DNA of 64,000 nucleotides, taken from the NCBI RefSeq assembly GCF_004795015.1, contig NZ_SSBI01000039.1:1-64000 (forward strand). The letters run 5' to 3'. Below the pieces are notes generated by a model. The model was not told the DNA's origin. It did not search any database and saw nothing but the letters and a program-made list of their open reading frames with translations. A program made the position numbers and the translations under genes. This DNA comes from Streptomyces sp. A1277 (lineage in GTDB: Bacteria > Actinomycetota > Actinomycetes > Streptomycetales > Streptomycetaceae). This document shows, in pieces, positions 51,678-60,179 of the stretch (within the stretch, counting starts at the first letter, position 1; every line of letters starts with the position of its first letter).

Positions 51678-52111
51678 CACGCACAACCGCCACTCGCCAG
51701 GACCTCGACTGGCTGCTCGACGGCCTGGTGGACTCGGTGGCCGAGACCCGGAACGCCGTGCTGCTCTCCGACGACGGCCTGGTGGTGAGCCACTCGCGCA
51801 CCGTCCAACGGGCCGACGCCGAACGGCTGGCAGCGATCTGCACCGGCCAGCAGAGCCTGGCCCGCGGTGTGGGCCAGCTCTTCGGCGGCGGCGGCGTACA
51901 CCAGGTGATCGTCGAGCTGTCGGACCTGTGGCTCTTCATCATCTCGGCGGGCCAGGGCACGCACCTGGCCGTCGTCGCCTCGCAGGAGGTGGACGCCGAG
52001 GTCATGTCGCTCGCCATGCACAACCTCGTCCTGCAGGTCGGCCAGAAGCTCAGTACCCCGGCGCGCAGCGACTTCGACGCCTTCGGCACCGGGAACGGGC
52101 CGCGCGCGTGA
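51674..52111 (+). CDS. cvnB: Roadblock/LC7-domain protein CvnB
   Basis: The 145-residue protein (DLDWLLDGLVDSVAETRNAV, VVSHSRTVQRADAERLAAIC) has the roadblock/LC7 fold. In conservons it bridges the sensor and the small GTPase, as MglB does for MglA. Starts in the cvnA stop (ATGA) and ends in the cvnC start (GTGA). Confidence 0.93.
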   Translation: MTRTTATRQDLDWLLDGLVDSVAETRNAVLLSDDGLVVSHSRTVQRADAERLAAICTGQQSLARGVGQLFGGGGVHQVIVELSDLWLFIISAGQGTHLAVVASQEVDAEVMSLAMHNLVLQVGQKLSTPARSDFDAFGTGNGPRA

Positions 52112-52527
52112 CCACGCACTGGCCCTACCGCGAGGACGAGTTCGACGACGGGGAGGACGGGGCGGGCACGATGGTGCGCCCGTACACCATCACCCACGGC
52201 CGGACCGCGCCCGAGCGGGACGACCTCACCCTCATCACCGTGCTGACGACCGCGCACGATCCGCGGGACGCACACGGAGCGCCGGTCCGTCCGGGCCGGC
52301 TCCAGCCGGAGCACCGGCTGATCCTGGAGCGCTGCCGGCGCCCCGCCGCGGTCGCCGAGGTATCGGCGGACCTCGATCTGCCGGTCTCGGTGACCAAGAT
52401 CCTTCTGGCGGACCTGGTCGCCTCCGGCCTTCTGATCGCCCGGGCCCCGCTGTCGGTGGCCCGGGCGTCCGGCGGTGCCCACATGAGCGTACTGGCCGCT
52501 GTTCGCGACGGACTCCGGAGACTCTGA
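52108..52527 (+). CDS. cvnC: DUF742 protein CvnC
   Basis: 139 residues from GTG 52108: an acidic N-terminus (REDEFDDGEDGAGTMVRPYT), then a winged-helix-like DUF742 domain (LQPEHRLILERCRRPAAVAE, LDLPVSVTKILLADLVASG). Invariant third member of conservons. Confidence 0.92.
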   Translation: MTTHWPYREDEFDDGEDGAGTMVRPYTITHGRTAPERDDLTLITVLTTAHDPRDAHGAPVRPGRLQPEHRLILERCRRPAAVAEVSADLDLPVSVTKILLADLVASGLLIARAPLSVARASGGAHMSVLAAVRDGLRRL

Positions 52528-52533
52528 GCCAAG

Positions 52534-53103
52534 ATGACCACCAGTCAGGCGGCGCCCACCGCCGTGAAGATCCTGATCGCCGGCGGCTTCGGCGTCGGCA
52601 AGACCACCCTCGTCGGCGCAGTCAGCGAGGTCGCTCCGCTGCGCACCGAGGAGCTCCTCACCCAGGCCAGCGTCGGCGTCGACGACCTGGCCGGCATCGG
52701 ACAGAAGGACACGACCACCGTGGCCCTGGACTTCGGCCGGATCACGGTCAGTCCGGAGCTCGTCGTCTACCTGTTCGGCACCCCGGGCCAGGAGCGCTTC
52801 TGGTTCATGTGGAACGACCTGGTCAACGGCGCCCTCGGCGGTGTCGTGATCGCCGACACCCGGCGGCTGGAGACCAGCTTCGCCTCGATCGACTTCTTCG
52901 AGAGCCGGGACATCCCCTTCGTCGTCGCGATCAACTGTTTCCACGGCCACAACACCCGTACCGCGGAGGAGATCCGGGCCGCTCTCGACCTCGACCCGCA
53001 TGTCCCGCTGCTGGTCGGTGACGTACGCGAGCGGCCCTTCGGCCGTGATGTGCTGCTGGCCCTCGTGGACCACCTGATGAGCCTGCCCGTGGCAGCCGGC
53101 TGA
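52534..53103 (+). CDS. cvnD: Conservon small GTPase CvnD
   Basis: The 189-residue Ras/MglA-like GTPase has P-loop IAGGFGVGKTTLVGAVSEV, switch II FGTPGQERFWFMW and a C-terminal helix. The usual NKxD is replaced by INCFHGHN, typical of this family. Starts 6 bp after cvnC. GTP state, sensed with CvnB/C and the CvnA kinase, is thought to relay signals in development and secondary metabolism. Confidence 0.93.
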   Translation: MTTSQAAPTAVKILIAGGFGVGKTTLVGAVSEVAPLRTEELLTQASVGVDDLAGIGQKDTTTVALDFGRITVSPELVVYLFGTPGQERFWFMWNDLVNGALGGVVIADTRRLETSFASIDFFESRDIPFVVAINCFHGHNTRTAEEIRAALDLDPHVPLLVGDVRERPFGRDVLLALVDHLMSLPVAAG

Positions 53104-53160
53104 AACCGCGCCGGTCCGATTCCTCGCCTTCCTCCTACCTCTCGCTCTGGAGACACAGAC

Positions 53161-54294
53161 ATGGCAACACCTCTGCGCGTCCTGATCCACGGCGGCGGCA
53201 TCGGCGGGCTGACGCTCGCCACCGCTCTGGCCCGGCGCGGCCACACCGTCGAGGTCGCCGAACTCCGCGACGAGCTCGACGCCCTGGGCGTCGGCATCAT
53301 CCAGCCCTCCAACGCCCTGCACGTCATGCGCGAGATCGGGGTGCTCGACGACTGCCTCGCGGCGGGCTTCGAGTGGGAGGTCCTGACCATCGCGGACCCG
53401 GCCGGCAACACCCTGGCCGCGATACCCCAGCCCCGCATGGGCGACGTCCCGTCCAACAACGGCATCCCCCGCCCGGCGCTCGCCCAGGTGCTGGGCGCGG
53501 CGGCCACCTCGGCCGGTGCGAAGATCCGCTTCGGTACGACCATCGCCGAGCTCACCGACGACGGCGAGGGCGTGGACGTCACCCTCTCCGACGGTTCGGC
53601 CGGCCGCTGGGACCTCGTCGTCGGCTTCGACGGCATCGGCTCGCCGCTGCGCACCCGGCTGTACGGCGACCGCTACGTCCCCGAGTACACCGGCTTCGCC
53701 AACTGGCGTGTCACCGTGCCCCGTCAGGAGCAGGTGCGGGGCGTCGTGATGGGCACCGCGGGCCAGGCCGCCAAGGCGCTGCTCACCCCGATCACGGAGG
53801 AGCTGATGTACCTGGGCACGGTGTTCCCCGAGGCCGCGGACTTCCGGCCGGACCCTACGAGGGCGCACGAACAGCTCAAGGAGCGGCTGGTGATGTTCTC
53901 CGGTCCGGTCGGCGAGGCGCTGGCCGCGGTCACCGGTCCGGAGGCGGTCGTGTACTCGCGGATCTCCCAGGTGACCGTCGAGGGACCGTGGCACGTCGGC
54001 CGGGTGGTCCTGGCCGGTGACGCCGCGCACGCGAGCACCCCGCACATCGCGCAGGGCGCGGCGATGGCCGTGGAGGACGCTCTCGTGCTCGCCGAGTCGC
54101 TGGACGCCGAGGCGGACGTCCCGGCCGCCCTCGCCGCCTGGGAGGCCCGGCGCCGTCCCCGTGCCATGTGGGTGCAGGCGATGTCGCGCGCCGTGCTCAA
54201 GCAGGAGACGGGGGGAGAGACCACGCCCGAGGAGGATGAGCTGCTGAAGGTGGGCATCCCGGGCGCGGCCCACGTGCTGGTGCAGCCGTACTGA
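53161..54294 (+). CDS. FAD-dependent monooxygenase
   Basis: This 377-residue class A flavoprotein hydroxylase has FAD-binding LIHGGGIGGLTLATALARRG at the N-terminus, the DG motif LVVGFDGIGSPLRTRLYG and a second FAD motif VLAGDAAHASTPHIAQGAAM. The substrate is unknown. It begins 57 bp after cvnD with no terminator between, so it may be co-transcribed with the conservon. Other conservons carry a P450 in this place; a flavin oxygenase may play that role here (inference). Confidence 0.88.
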   Translation: MATPLRVLIHGGGIGGLTLATALARRGHTVEVAELRDELDALGVGIIQPSNALHVMREIGVLDDCLAAGFEWEVLTIADPAGNTLAAIPQPRMGDVPSNNGIPRPALAQVLGAAATSAGAKIRFGTTIAELTDDGEGVDVTLSDGSAGRWDLVVGFDGIGSPLRTRLYGDRYVPEYTGFANWRVTVPRQEQVRGVVMGTAGQAAKALLTPITEELMYLGTVFPEAADFRPDPTRAHEQLKERLVMFSGPVGEALAAVTGPEAVVYSRISQVTVEGPWHVGRVVLAGDAAHASTPHIAQGAAMAVEDALVLAESLDAEADVPAALAAWEARRRPRAMWVQAMSRAVLKQETGGETTPEEDELLKVGIPGAAHVLVQPY

Positions 54295-54340
54295 TCCGCT
54301 GCTCCACCCGCGGCACAGCCGCACCGCCCGCTGCCGCTCG

Positions 54341-54374
54341 CCCCGGCCGGCCCGGACTTCCCGGCCGGCCGGGG
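54341..54374. terminator. Terminator after the FAD monooxygenase
   Basis: CCCCGGCCGG pairs with CCGGCCGGGG across a loop of 14 bases, between convergent genes. Confidence 0.55.
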
Positions 54375-54410
54375 CCGCTTCGCTCCCGGGCGCCGTGCGG
54401 TCCGCGCCGC

Positions 54411-54755
54411 TCAGGGCAGGACCGCCATGCCGTCGATCTCGACCAGGGCCTGTTCGTCACAGAGCCGCACCGCCCCGATGACGGCCACGGCCGGGTAGTC
54501 GCGCCCCGCCAGCCGGCGCCAGATCCGGCCCAGTCCGGCGGCGTGCGCCCGGTGGTCGGCGACATCGGTGGCGTACACCGTGCCCCGGGCCAGGCCCGCC
54601 GGAGAGCCGCCGGCCGCGCGCAGGGCGGTGAGGAGGTTGCCCAGCGCGGTCGCGAACTGTTCGGGCAGGGTGTCACCGTCCCCTTCGTACCGGCCGGCAG
54701 GCTCTTGTCCGCGTCGCGCGGCTCCGTAAGGTTGAGGCCAAGAAGTCTTGAGCAC
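54411..54755 (-). pseudogene. RidA-family protein with a missing N-terminal core
   Basis: The C-terminal ~85 residues (LPEQFATALGNLLTALRAAGG, VYATDVADHRAHAAGLG, YPAVAVIGAVRLCDEQALVE) are a good YjgF/RidA match; RidA removes reactive imines. The N-terminal third is wrong: SWPQPYGAARRGQEPAGRYE stands where the conserved strand with VAGQ should be. An internal deletion is likely. The start is uncertain (GTG 54755 shown). It lies head-to-head with the next gene. Confidence 0.6.
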
Positions 54756-54802
54756 GGAAACGTCTGAGCCCAGGACACCCGCGCCCACCCGAACGGAAAC
54801 CC

Positions 54803-55222
54803 GTGCCCCCCGGCGGCCCTCCACCCCCCTCCTGGCGCATCACCCTGCCGCACTCCACGGCCGCCGTGCCGATCGCCCGCGCGTTGATCCGTACGGTCCT
54901 GGCGGACATCGACGCGCCCGCGGACAGCGACACCGCCGAGCTGCTGACCGCCGAGCTGGTCGCCAACGCCGTGGAGCACACGCCCGGTGACGAGCCCATA
55001 GAGCTGGTGGTGGAGTTGCTGGCCAGCGGTTGCCAGGTGGAGGTGCACGACGGCGATCCGGCCCCGCCCGGGGATCTGTCCCGCCCGGGGCCGGGCGACG
55101 TACCGGACCCGTGGCAGGAGCACGGCCGGGGGCTGCTCCTGATCCGTACGCTCAGCTCGTCCTGCGGCCACCGCACGACGGAGCGCGGCAAGGCGGTCTG
55201 GTTCACCCTGCCGCCGAAGTGA
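54803..55222 (+). CDS. RsbW-like ATP-binding (HATPase_c_2) regulator
   Basis: The 139-residue single-domain GHKL ATPase shows TAELLTAELVANAVEHTP (N box), VEVHDGDPAPP (G1) and EHGRGLLLIRTLSSSCGHR (G2). It belongs to the streptomycete anti-sigma/serine-kinase-like family, which may act on anti-sigma antagonists. GTG 54803 is the only standard start after the in-frame stop at 54749; GGAAA lies close upstream. No partner sigma gene is nearby. Confidence 0.85.
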   Translation: MPPGGPPPPSWRITLPHSTAAVPIARALIRTVLADIDAPADSDTAELLTAELVANAVEHTPGDEPIELVVELLASGCQVEVHDGDPAPPGDLSRPGPGDVPDPWQEHGRGLLLIRTLSSSCGHRTTERGKAVWFTLPPK

Positions 55223-55235
55223 GCCTGGCCGGGCG

Positions 55236-56657
55236 CTAAGAACCGGCCGCCAGCCTGGAGCGGCCGCGCCCGTAGCCCGCGTACACGAGGGCCCCGACGG
55301 CGAGGAAGAGGGCGAACTGCACCCAGGTCGTCCAGCCGGTCCCGTACATCAGGTAGACGCAGAAGCCGACGCCCAGCAGCGGGCTGAGCGGGTAGAGCGG
55401 GACCCGGAAGGAGCCCTTCACCTCGGGGTTGCGGCGGCGCAGCACGAGCACGGCGGTGTTGACGGCGACCATGGTGGCGAGCGTCCCGATGGTGGTCAGG
55501 TTCACCACCATGCCGAGCGAGGAGAAGGCCGCGGGGACGGCGAAGACGGCGGCGACGATCCAGGTGTTGGCGACCGGGGTCGAGGTGCGCGGCGAGACCC
55601 GCTCGAAGACCCTCGGCACGAGGCCGTCGCGGGACATCGACATCAGGATGCGGGTCTGTCCGTACATCACCGCGAGGACGACTGAGGCGATGGCGACGAC
55701 CGCGCCGAAGGCGATGACGCCGCCGCCGACGGAGGAGCCGGTGGCCCGGTCGACGATCAGCGAGAGCGCGGCGGGCTTGCCGGAGACGGCGTCCGGGCCG
55801 AGCGCGCCGATCGCGGCGAGGGCGACCGCGCAGTAGAGCAGGGTGACCAGGCCGAGGCAGATCATGATCGCGAAGGGGATGTTGCGACGCGGGTTCCTGA
55901 CCTCCTCGCCGGCGGTGGTGATCGCGTCGAAGCCGATGTACGAGAAGAACGCCAGGGACGCGCCCGCCGTGACGCCGCCCGCGCCCTGGGCGGCGAACGG
56001 GGTGAGGTGGCCGCGCTCGAAAGCGGTGAAGGCGATGACGCAGAACAGGGCGAGGACCGTGAGCTTGAGGACGGCCATCGCCGCGGTGGCGCCGGCGCTC
56101 TCGCGGACGCCGCGCACCAGCAGGGTGGCGGCCATCATGACGACGATCACGGCGGGCAGGTTGACGACGCCGCCGTCACCGGGTCCTGCGGAGAGCGCGG
56201 CGGGCAGCTGGTGCCCGAAGAGGCTGTCGAGGAGTTCGTTGACGTACTGGCTCCAGCCCACCGCGACGGCGGAGACCGAGACCCCGTACTCCAGGAGCAG
56301 GCACCAGCCGACGAGGAAGGCGAGGCGCTCGCCGAGCGTGGCGTAGGCGAAGGAGTACGAGCTGCCGGAGACGGGGATCGCGCTGCCCAGCTCGGCGAAC
56401 GAGAACGCGGTGAAGACGCAGGTGACCGCCGCGAGGACGAAGGAGACCACGACGGCGGGACCGGCCTCGGCCACGCTGTCGGACAGGCCCACGAAGATGC
56501 CGGTCCCGACGACGGCGCCGATCCCGAAGCACACCAGCTGGAACAGGCCCATGGTGCGCTTGAGGCCGTGGCCCTCCAGGTCGGCGCCCGATTCGGCGAT
56601 CAGCCTGTGGGGGTCCTTGACGCGGTGGGGCGGGCCGGGGAGGCGCAGGGGGCTCAC
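55236..56657 (-). CDS. APC-family amino-acid permease
   Basis: The 473-residue, ~12-13-helix transporter resembles cationic amino-acid permeases (CAT type). GIGAVVGTGIFVGLSDSVAEAGPAVVVSF is helix 1, FAELGSAIPVSGSSYSFAYATLGERLAFLVGW follows, and FFSYIGFDAITTAGEEVRNPRRNIPFAI is the conserved helix 6 region. GTG 56657 was chosen as the point where family similarity begins. It lies downstream of the arginine deiminase and carbamoyltransferase genes on the same strand, so arginine or ornithine is a likely substrate (inference). A hairpin and a TATGAT -10 box lie upstream. Confidence 0.85.
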   Translation of the reverse strand: MSPLRLPGPPHRVKDPHRLIAESGADLEGHGLKRTMGLFQLVCFGIGAVVGTGIFVGLSDSVAEAGPAVVVSFVLAAVTCVFTAFSFAELGSAIPVSGSSYSFAYATLGERLAFLVGWCLLLEYGVSVSAVAVGWSQYVNELLDSLFGHQLPAALSAGPGDGGVVNLPAVIVVMMAATLLVRGVRESAGATAAMAVLKLTVLALFCVIAFTAFERGHLTPFAAQGAGGVTAGASLAFFSYIGFDAITTAGEEVRNPRRNIPFAIMICLGLVTLLYCAVALAAIGALGPDAVSGKPAALSLIVDRATGSSVGGGVIAFGAVVAIASVVLAVMYGQTRILMSMSRDGLVPRVFERVSPRTSTPVANTWIVAAVFAVPAAFSSLGMVVNLTTIGTLATMVAVNTAVLVLRRRNPEVKGSFRVPLYPLSPLLGVGFCVYLMYGTGWTTWVQFALFLAVGALVYAGYGRGRSRLAAGS

Positions 56658-56734
56658 GGCGGGGGTCTCATCTCTGGTGGAACACGTGGGGGTGGTGCGG
56701 CTCGGGCGGTGGGGGCCGTCGCGCGCACGAAAAG

Positions 56735-56762
56735 GGGGTTCGAGCGTGCGAGCTCGAACCCC
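56735..56762 (-). promoter_or_regulatory. Hairpin in the permease leader, possible attenuator
   Basis: GGGGTTCGAGC pairs perfectly with GCTCGAACCCC around a six-base loop; on the minus strand it is followed by CTTTT. A TATGAT -10 box (56776-56781) upstream would put this terminator-like hairpin inside the transcript, 80 nt before the permease start. Confidence 0.5.
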
Positions 56763-56791
56763 ACCAATCGGAACCATCATAGGCACTCGCC

Positions 56792-56817
56792 TGCATGTTC
56801 ACCCAAATGGGTGCATG
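56792..56817. promoter_or_regulatory. Palindrome flanked by TGCATG repeats between arcB and the permease
   Basis: CACCCA-AA-TGGGTG (56800-56813) stands between two TGCATG copies 20 bp apart (56792, 56812). It could be a weak arcB terminator or an arginine-repressor-type box for the permease; streptomycete ARG boxes are rich in TGCAT (from memory). Confidence 0.4.
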
Positions 56818-56839
56818 TCCATGCGTACGCCCGTGTGGG

Positions 56840-57844
56840 TCAGTCCTTGGCCATCGTCGCCACGAGGACGGCCTTGATGGTGTGCATACGGTTCTCCGCC
56901 TCGTCGAAGACGACGGAGTGCGCGGACTCGAACACCTCGTCGCTGACCTCCAGCTCGGTCAGCCCGTGGCGCTCGTGGATCTCGCGCCCGACCGCGGTGC
57001 CGAGGTCGTGGAACGCGGGCAGGCAGTGCATGAACTTCACGTCGGCGTTGCCGGTGGCCCGCAGGACGTCCATGGTGACCGCGTACGGCGCGAGGGCGGC
57101 GATGCGCGTGTCCCAGACCTCCTTGGGCTCGCCCATCGAGACCCAGACGTCGGTGGCGACGAAGTCGGCGCCGCGCACGCCCTCGGCCACGTCCTCGGTG
57201 AGCGTGACCCTCGCCCCGGACGTCTCGGCGAGTGCGCGGGCCTGCGCGATGACCGTCGCGGCGGGCCAGTACGCCTCGGGCGCGACGATACGCACGTCCA
57301 TGCCGAGCAGGGCTGCGGTGACCAGGTAGGAGTTGCCCATGTTGAACCGGGCGTCGCCCAGGTAGGCGAAGGCGATCTCCGCCGGCGGCTTCGCGCTGTG
57401 CTCGGTCATCGTCAGGACGTCGGCGAGCATCTGGGTGGGGTGCCAGTCGTCGGTGAGCCCGTTGAAGACCGGCACCCCGGCGTACGCGGCCAGCTCCTCG
57501 ACGGCCGCCTGGCTGTCCCCCCGGTACTCGATCCCGTCGTACATCCGCCCGAGGACGCGCGCGGTGTCCTTGACCGACTCCTTGTGCCCCATCTGGGACC
57601 CGGAGGGGGCGAGGTACGTGGTGGAGGCGCCCTGGTCGGCGGCGGCGACCTCGAAGGCGCACCGGGTGCGGGTCGAGGTCTTCTCGAAGATCAGCGCGAT
57701 GTTCCGGCCGCGCAGCCGCTGCGTCTCGGTCCCCGACTTCTTGGCGGCCTTGAGCTCGGCGGCCAGCTCGATCAGGCCGCGGAACTCCGCGGCCGTGAAG
57801 TCCAGCTCCTTGAGGAAGTGGCGGCCTGCGAGGTCTATGGCCAT
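56840..57844 (-). CDS. arcB: Ornithine carbamoyltransferase (probably catabolic)
   Basis: The enzyme interconverts citrulline + phosphate and ornithine + carbamoyl phosphate. The 334 residues include carbamoyl-phosphate loop FEKTSTRTRCAFEV, GLTDDWHPTQMLADVLTM (ornithine site) and FMHCLPAFHD with the catalytic Cys. The start MAIDLAGRHFLKELDFTAAE is standard. Placed directly after arginine deiminase, it most likely works in arginine breakdown, though an ArgF role cannot be excluded from sequence alone. Carbamate kinase (arcC) is not present nearby. Confidence 0.92.
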   Translation of the reverse strand: MAIDLAGRHFLKELDFTAAEFRGLIELAAELKAAKKSGTETQRLRGRNIALIFEKTSTRTRCAFEVAAADQGASTTYLAPSGSQMGHKESVKDTARVLGRMYDGIEYRGDSQAAVEELAAYAGVPVFNGLTDDWHPTQMLADVLTMTEHSAKPPAEIAFAYLGDARFNMGNSYLVTAALLGMDVRIVAPEAYWPAATVIAQARALAETSGARVTLTEDVAEGVRGADFVATDVWVSMGEPKEVWDTRIAALAPYAVTMDVLRATGNADVKFMHCLPAFHDLGTAVGREIHERHGLTELEVSDEVFESAHSVVFDEAENRMHTIKAVLVATMAKD

Positions 57845-57895
57845 GGTGACTGCTCCTGGGTCGGGCGGGGGGACGCATACGGTAACCCTGGAACC

Positions 57896-57922
57896 CTATA
57901 CGACGCAATGCATTGCTATACA
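57896..57922 (-). promoter_or_regulatory. Palindrome upstream of the carbamoyltransferase gene
   Basis: A perfect 12-bp palindrome GCAATGCATTGC (57905-57916) is framed by TATA on both sides (57897-57900, 57917-57920) in an AT-rich island. It resembles streptomycete ARG boxes (TGCAT cores), so ArgR control is plausible. It sits 61 bp before the start at 57844. Confidence 0.5.
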
Positions 57923-57938
57923 GCGCCCCCGTCGCCCG

Positions 57939-59171
57939 TCACACGGCCTCCCGCACCACCGGGCAGCTCATGCAGCGGGGCCCGCCCCGGCCCCGGCCCA
58001 GCTCGCTGCCGCGGATCTCGATGACCTCGATGCCCTCCTGGCGCAGGTGCGTGTTGGTGGTGGCGTTGCGCTCGTAGGCGACGACGACGCCCGGCTCGAC
58101 GGCCAGGACGTTGCAGCCGTCGTCCCACTGCTCCCGCTCGGCCGCGTGCACGTCCTGGGTGGCGGTGAGCACCCTGATCGAGCCGAGGCCGAGCGCGTGG
58201 GCGATGGCGGTGTGCATCTGCTCGGGCGGGTGGTCGGTGACCTTGAGGTCGCGCGGGCCGTCGCCCGGCTCGATCGTGTACGAGCGGAGCATGCCGAGGC
58301 CCGCGTACTTGGTGAAGGTGTCGCCGTCGACCATGGTCATCACGGTGTCCAGGTGCATGAACGCCCGGCTCTTGGGCATGTCGAGCGCCACGATGGTCCG
58401 GGCCGAACCTGCGTCGAACAGGCCCCGGGCGAGCATCTCCACGGCCTGCGGGGTGGTGCGCTCGCTCATGCCGATGAGGACGGCACCGTTGCCGATGACG
58501 AGGACGTCGCCGCCCTCGATGGTGGAGGGGTAGTCGTCCTGCCCCTGGGACCAGTGGTGGAAGGCGCCCGCCTCCGGGCCGGTGAACAGCGGGTGGTGGC
58601 GGTAGATCGCCTCGAAGTGGACGGTCTCGCGCTGCCGGGCCGGCCAGCGCATCGCGTTGATGGAGACCCCGTCGTAGATCCACGCCGAGGTGTCCCGGGT
58701 GAACAGGTGGTTCGGCAGCGGCCCGAGCAGGAAGTCGTCCAGGTCCATGACGTGGAAGCGCACCGAGACCGGCTCCCGGTGCCGCTGGAGGAACTCCCGT
58801 TTGGTCATCCCGCCGACCAGCGCCTCGCACAGCTCGGCGGCGGACAACTCCTCGAAGGCGGCCCGCAGGTGCTCGGTGGCCAGCGGGCCGTACTCCTTCT
58901 CCGCGAAGACCCGGTCGAGCACGAGCCGCCGGGCGACGGGGATCTCCAGCGACTCGCGGAGCAGGTCGCCGAAGAGGTGCACCTCCACCCCGCGGTCGCG
59001 CAGCACGTCCGCGAAGCCGTCGTGCTCCTGACGGGCCCGGCGCACCCAGAGCACGTCGTCGAAGAGCAGCGCGTCCTTGTTGCTCGGCGTGAGCCGTTTC
59101 AGTTCCAGATCGGGGCGGTGCAGGATGACGCGGCGCAGCCGCCCGGCCTCGGAGTCGACATGGAATCCCAT
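57939..59171 (-). CDS. arcA: Arginine deiminase
   Basis: The enzyme hydrolyses arginine to citrulline and ammonia. ATG 59171 (MGFHVDSEAGRLRRVILH) was chosen over an ATG 11 codons upstream because GAGGA lies seven bases before it. The 410 residues carry LPNHLFTRDTSAWIY, STIEGGDVLVIGNGAVLIGMSERTT (catalytic Glu/Asp area), FMHLDTVMTMVD (catalytic His) and the active-site Cys in PRCMSCPV at the C-terminus. All catalytic parts are present. It heads the arcA-arcB-permease set. Confidence 0.94.
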   Translation of the reverse strand: MGFHVDSEAGRLRRVILHRPDLELKRLTPSNKDALLFDDVLWVRRARQEHDGFADVLRDRGVEVHLFGDLLRESLEIPVARRLVLDRVFAEKEYGPLATEHLRAAFEELSAAELCEALVGGMTKREFLQRHREPVSVRFHVMDLDDFLLGPLPNHLFTRDTSAWIYDGVSINAMRWPARQRETVHFEAIYRHHPLFTGPEAGAFHHWSQGQDDYPSTIEGGDVLVIGNGAVLIGMSERTTPQAVEMLARGLFDAGSARTIVALDMPKSRAFMHLDTVMTMVDGDTFTKYAGLGMLRSYTIEPGDGPRDLKVTDHPPEQMHTAIAHALGLGSIRVLTATQDVHAAEREQWDDGCNVLAVEPGVVVAYERNATTNTHLRQEGIEVIEIRGSELGRGRGGPRCMSCPVVREAV

Positions 59172-59232
59172 GCCCACATCCTCACCGCGCGGCGCGCCGT
59201 TCACCCGGCGAATCGCCAGCCTGTTCCCGCCT

Positions 59233-59290
59233 AGCTCAGAGCCGGGGGTCCACCGGCTCCGAGCTCAGAGCCGGGGGTCCACCGGTTCCG
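59233..59290. repeat. 29-bp tandem duplication at the hen1 3' end
   Basis: AGCTCAGAGCCGGGGGTCCA... occurs at 59233-59261 and 59262-59290 with one difference (C/T). The unit encodes the last residues SEPVDPRL and the stop of the gene to its right, so a second copy of that ending lies just after the stop. Confidence 0.75.
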
Positions 59291-60155
59291 ACTCCAGGGC
59301 CAGGACCGCGAAGACCGCCTCGTGGACCCGCCACAGCGGCTCCCCCTCGGCGAGCCGGTCCAGGGCCTCCAGGCCGAGGGCGCCCGACTCCGCGAGCCGC
59401 ACCAGCTCCAGCCGCTGCATCGCCTGCCGGGTCAGTCCCCAGCGCCGCGACAGGTACCGGCTGGTGATGAGCCCCTGCTCCGGGTGCTCGGCGAGCCACC
59501 CTTCACCAGCCCGCAGCAACTTGTCCACCTCGTCCGGCGCCACCCAGTAGTGCTTGGCGTCGTCGAGCACCGGCAGCAGGACGTACAGCTGGCGCAACGC
59601 GTCCGCGAGCCGCAGCTCCCCCTCCAGCACCAAGCCGCACGTACCGCGAGTCGCCCCACTCCGGGAACTCCTCGTCCAGCGGCACGGCCACCGCCTCCAC
59701 CCGCGACCAGCCGAGCGGCCCGAAGAGCTTCCGCACCAGCTCGGCACCACCACGGGCCGGCAGGGCGGGCACCTCGATCCGCAGCTCCATCGGGGCCTCG
59801 GCCCGCTCGGGCATCGCCTTGCAGACACCGCTCAGCGCGGACTTGAAGACGGTGCTCATCGCGACGGACAGCAGCGAGGAGGCGGCGTAGGGGCGGTCGT
59901 TGACGTACTGGGCGAGCGCCGCGTCGGGGGCGCCGCCCCGGCCCTTGCCCTTGCCCCGCCGCACCAAGGCGACGGGATCCACCTCCAGGAGCAGCGCCGC
60001 CGTGCACCGCTCCTCGGACGCCTCGGGATAGAAGACGTGCGCGGTGCCGTGGAGGTGGAGAACGTCTGCGCCTTCTCGGGGTGCTTGTGCAGCAGGAAAC
60101 CGAGATCGGTCGCGGGACGCTCCGGGGTGCCGGTTGTACTGATCGTCAGGAACAC
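59265..60155 (-). pseudogene. Decayed Hen1 (3'-terminal RNA 2'-O-methyltransferase), N-terminal domain only
   Basis: Bacterial Hen1 methylates the repaired 3' end of cleaved RNA with the Pnkp ligase. Three frames on the minus strand join into its N-terminal domain: MFLTISTTGTPERPATDLGF and LLHKHPEKAQTF; then LHGTAHVFYPEASEERCTAA, LAQYVNDRPYAASSLLSVAM and DEEFPEWGDSRYV; then LRLADALRQLYVLLPVLDD, KHYWVAPDEVDKLLRAGEG and LITSRYLSRRWGLTRQAM. The frame breaks at about 60051-60062 (a base lost) and 59631-59634 (a base gained, CGGCTTGGTG). The C-terminal methyltransferase domain is absent, and no pnkp gene adjoins. The product is probably non-functional, unless the breaks are sequencing errors; the domain loss is not. 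Confidence 0.78.
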
Positions 60156-60179
60156 GCGTTTGAGTACGATCCGCTCGGT

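Noticed and set aside
56735..56762. tRNA T-arm (GGTTCGA..) suggesting a tRNA gene
   Set aside because: The symmetric hairpin lacks D-arm, anticodon arm and acceptor pairing on either strand.
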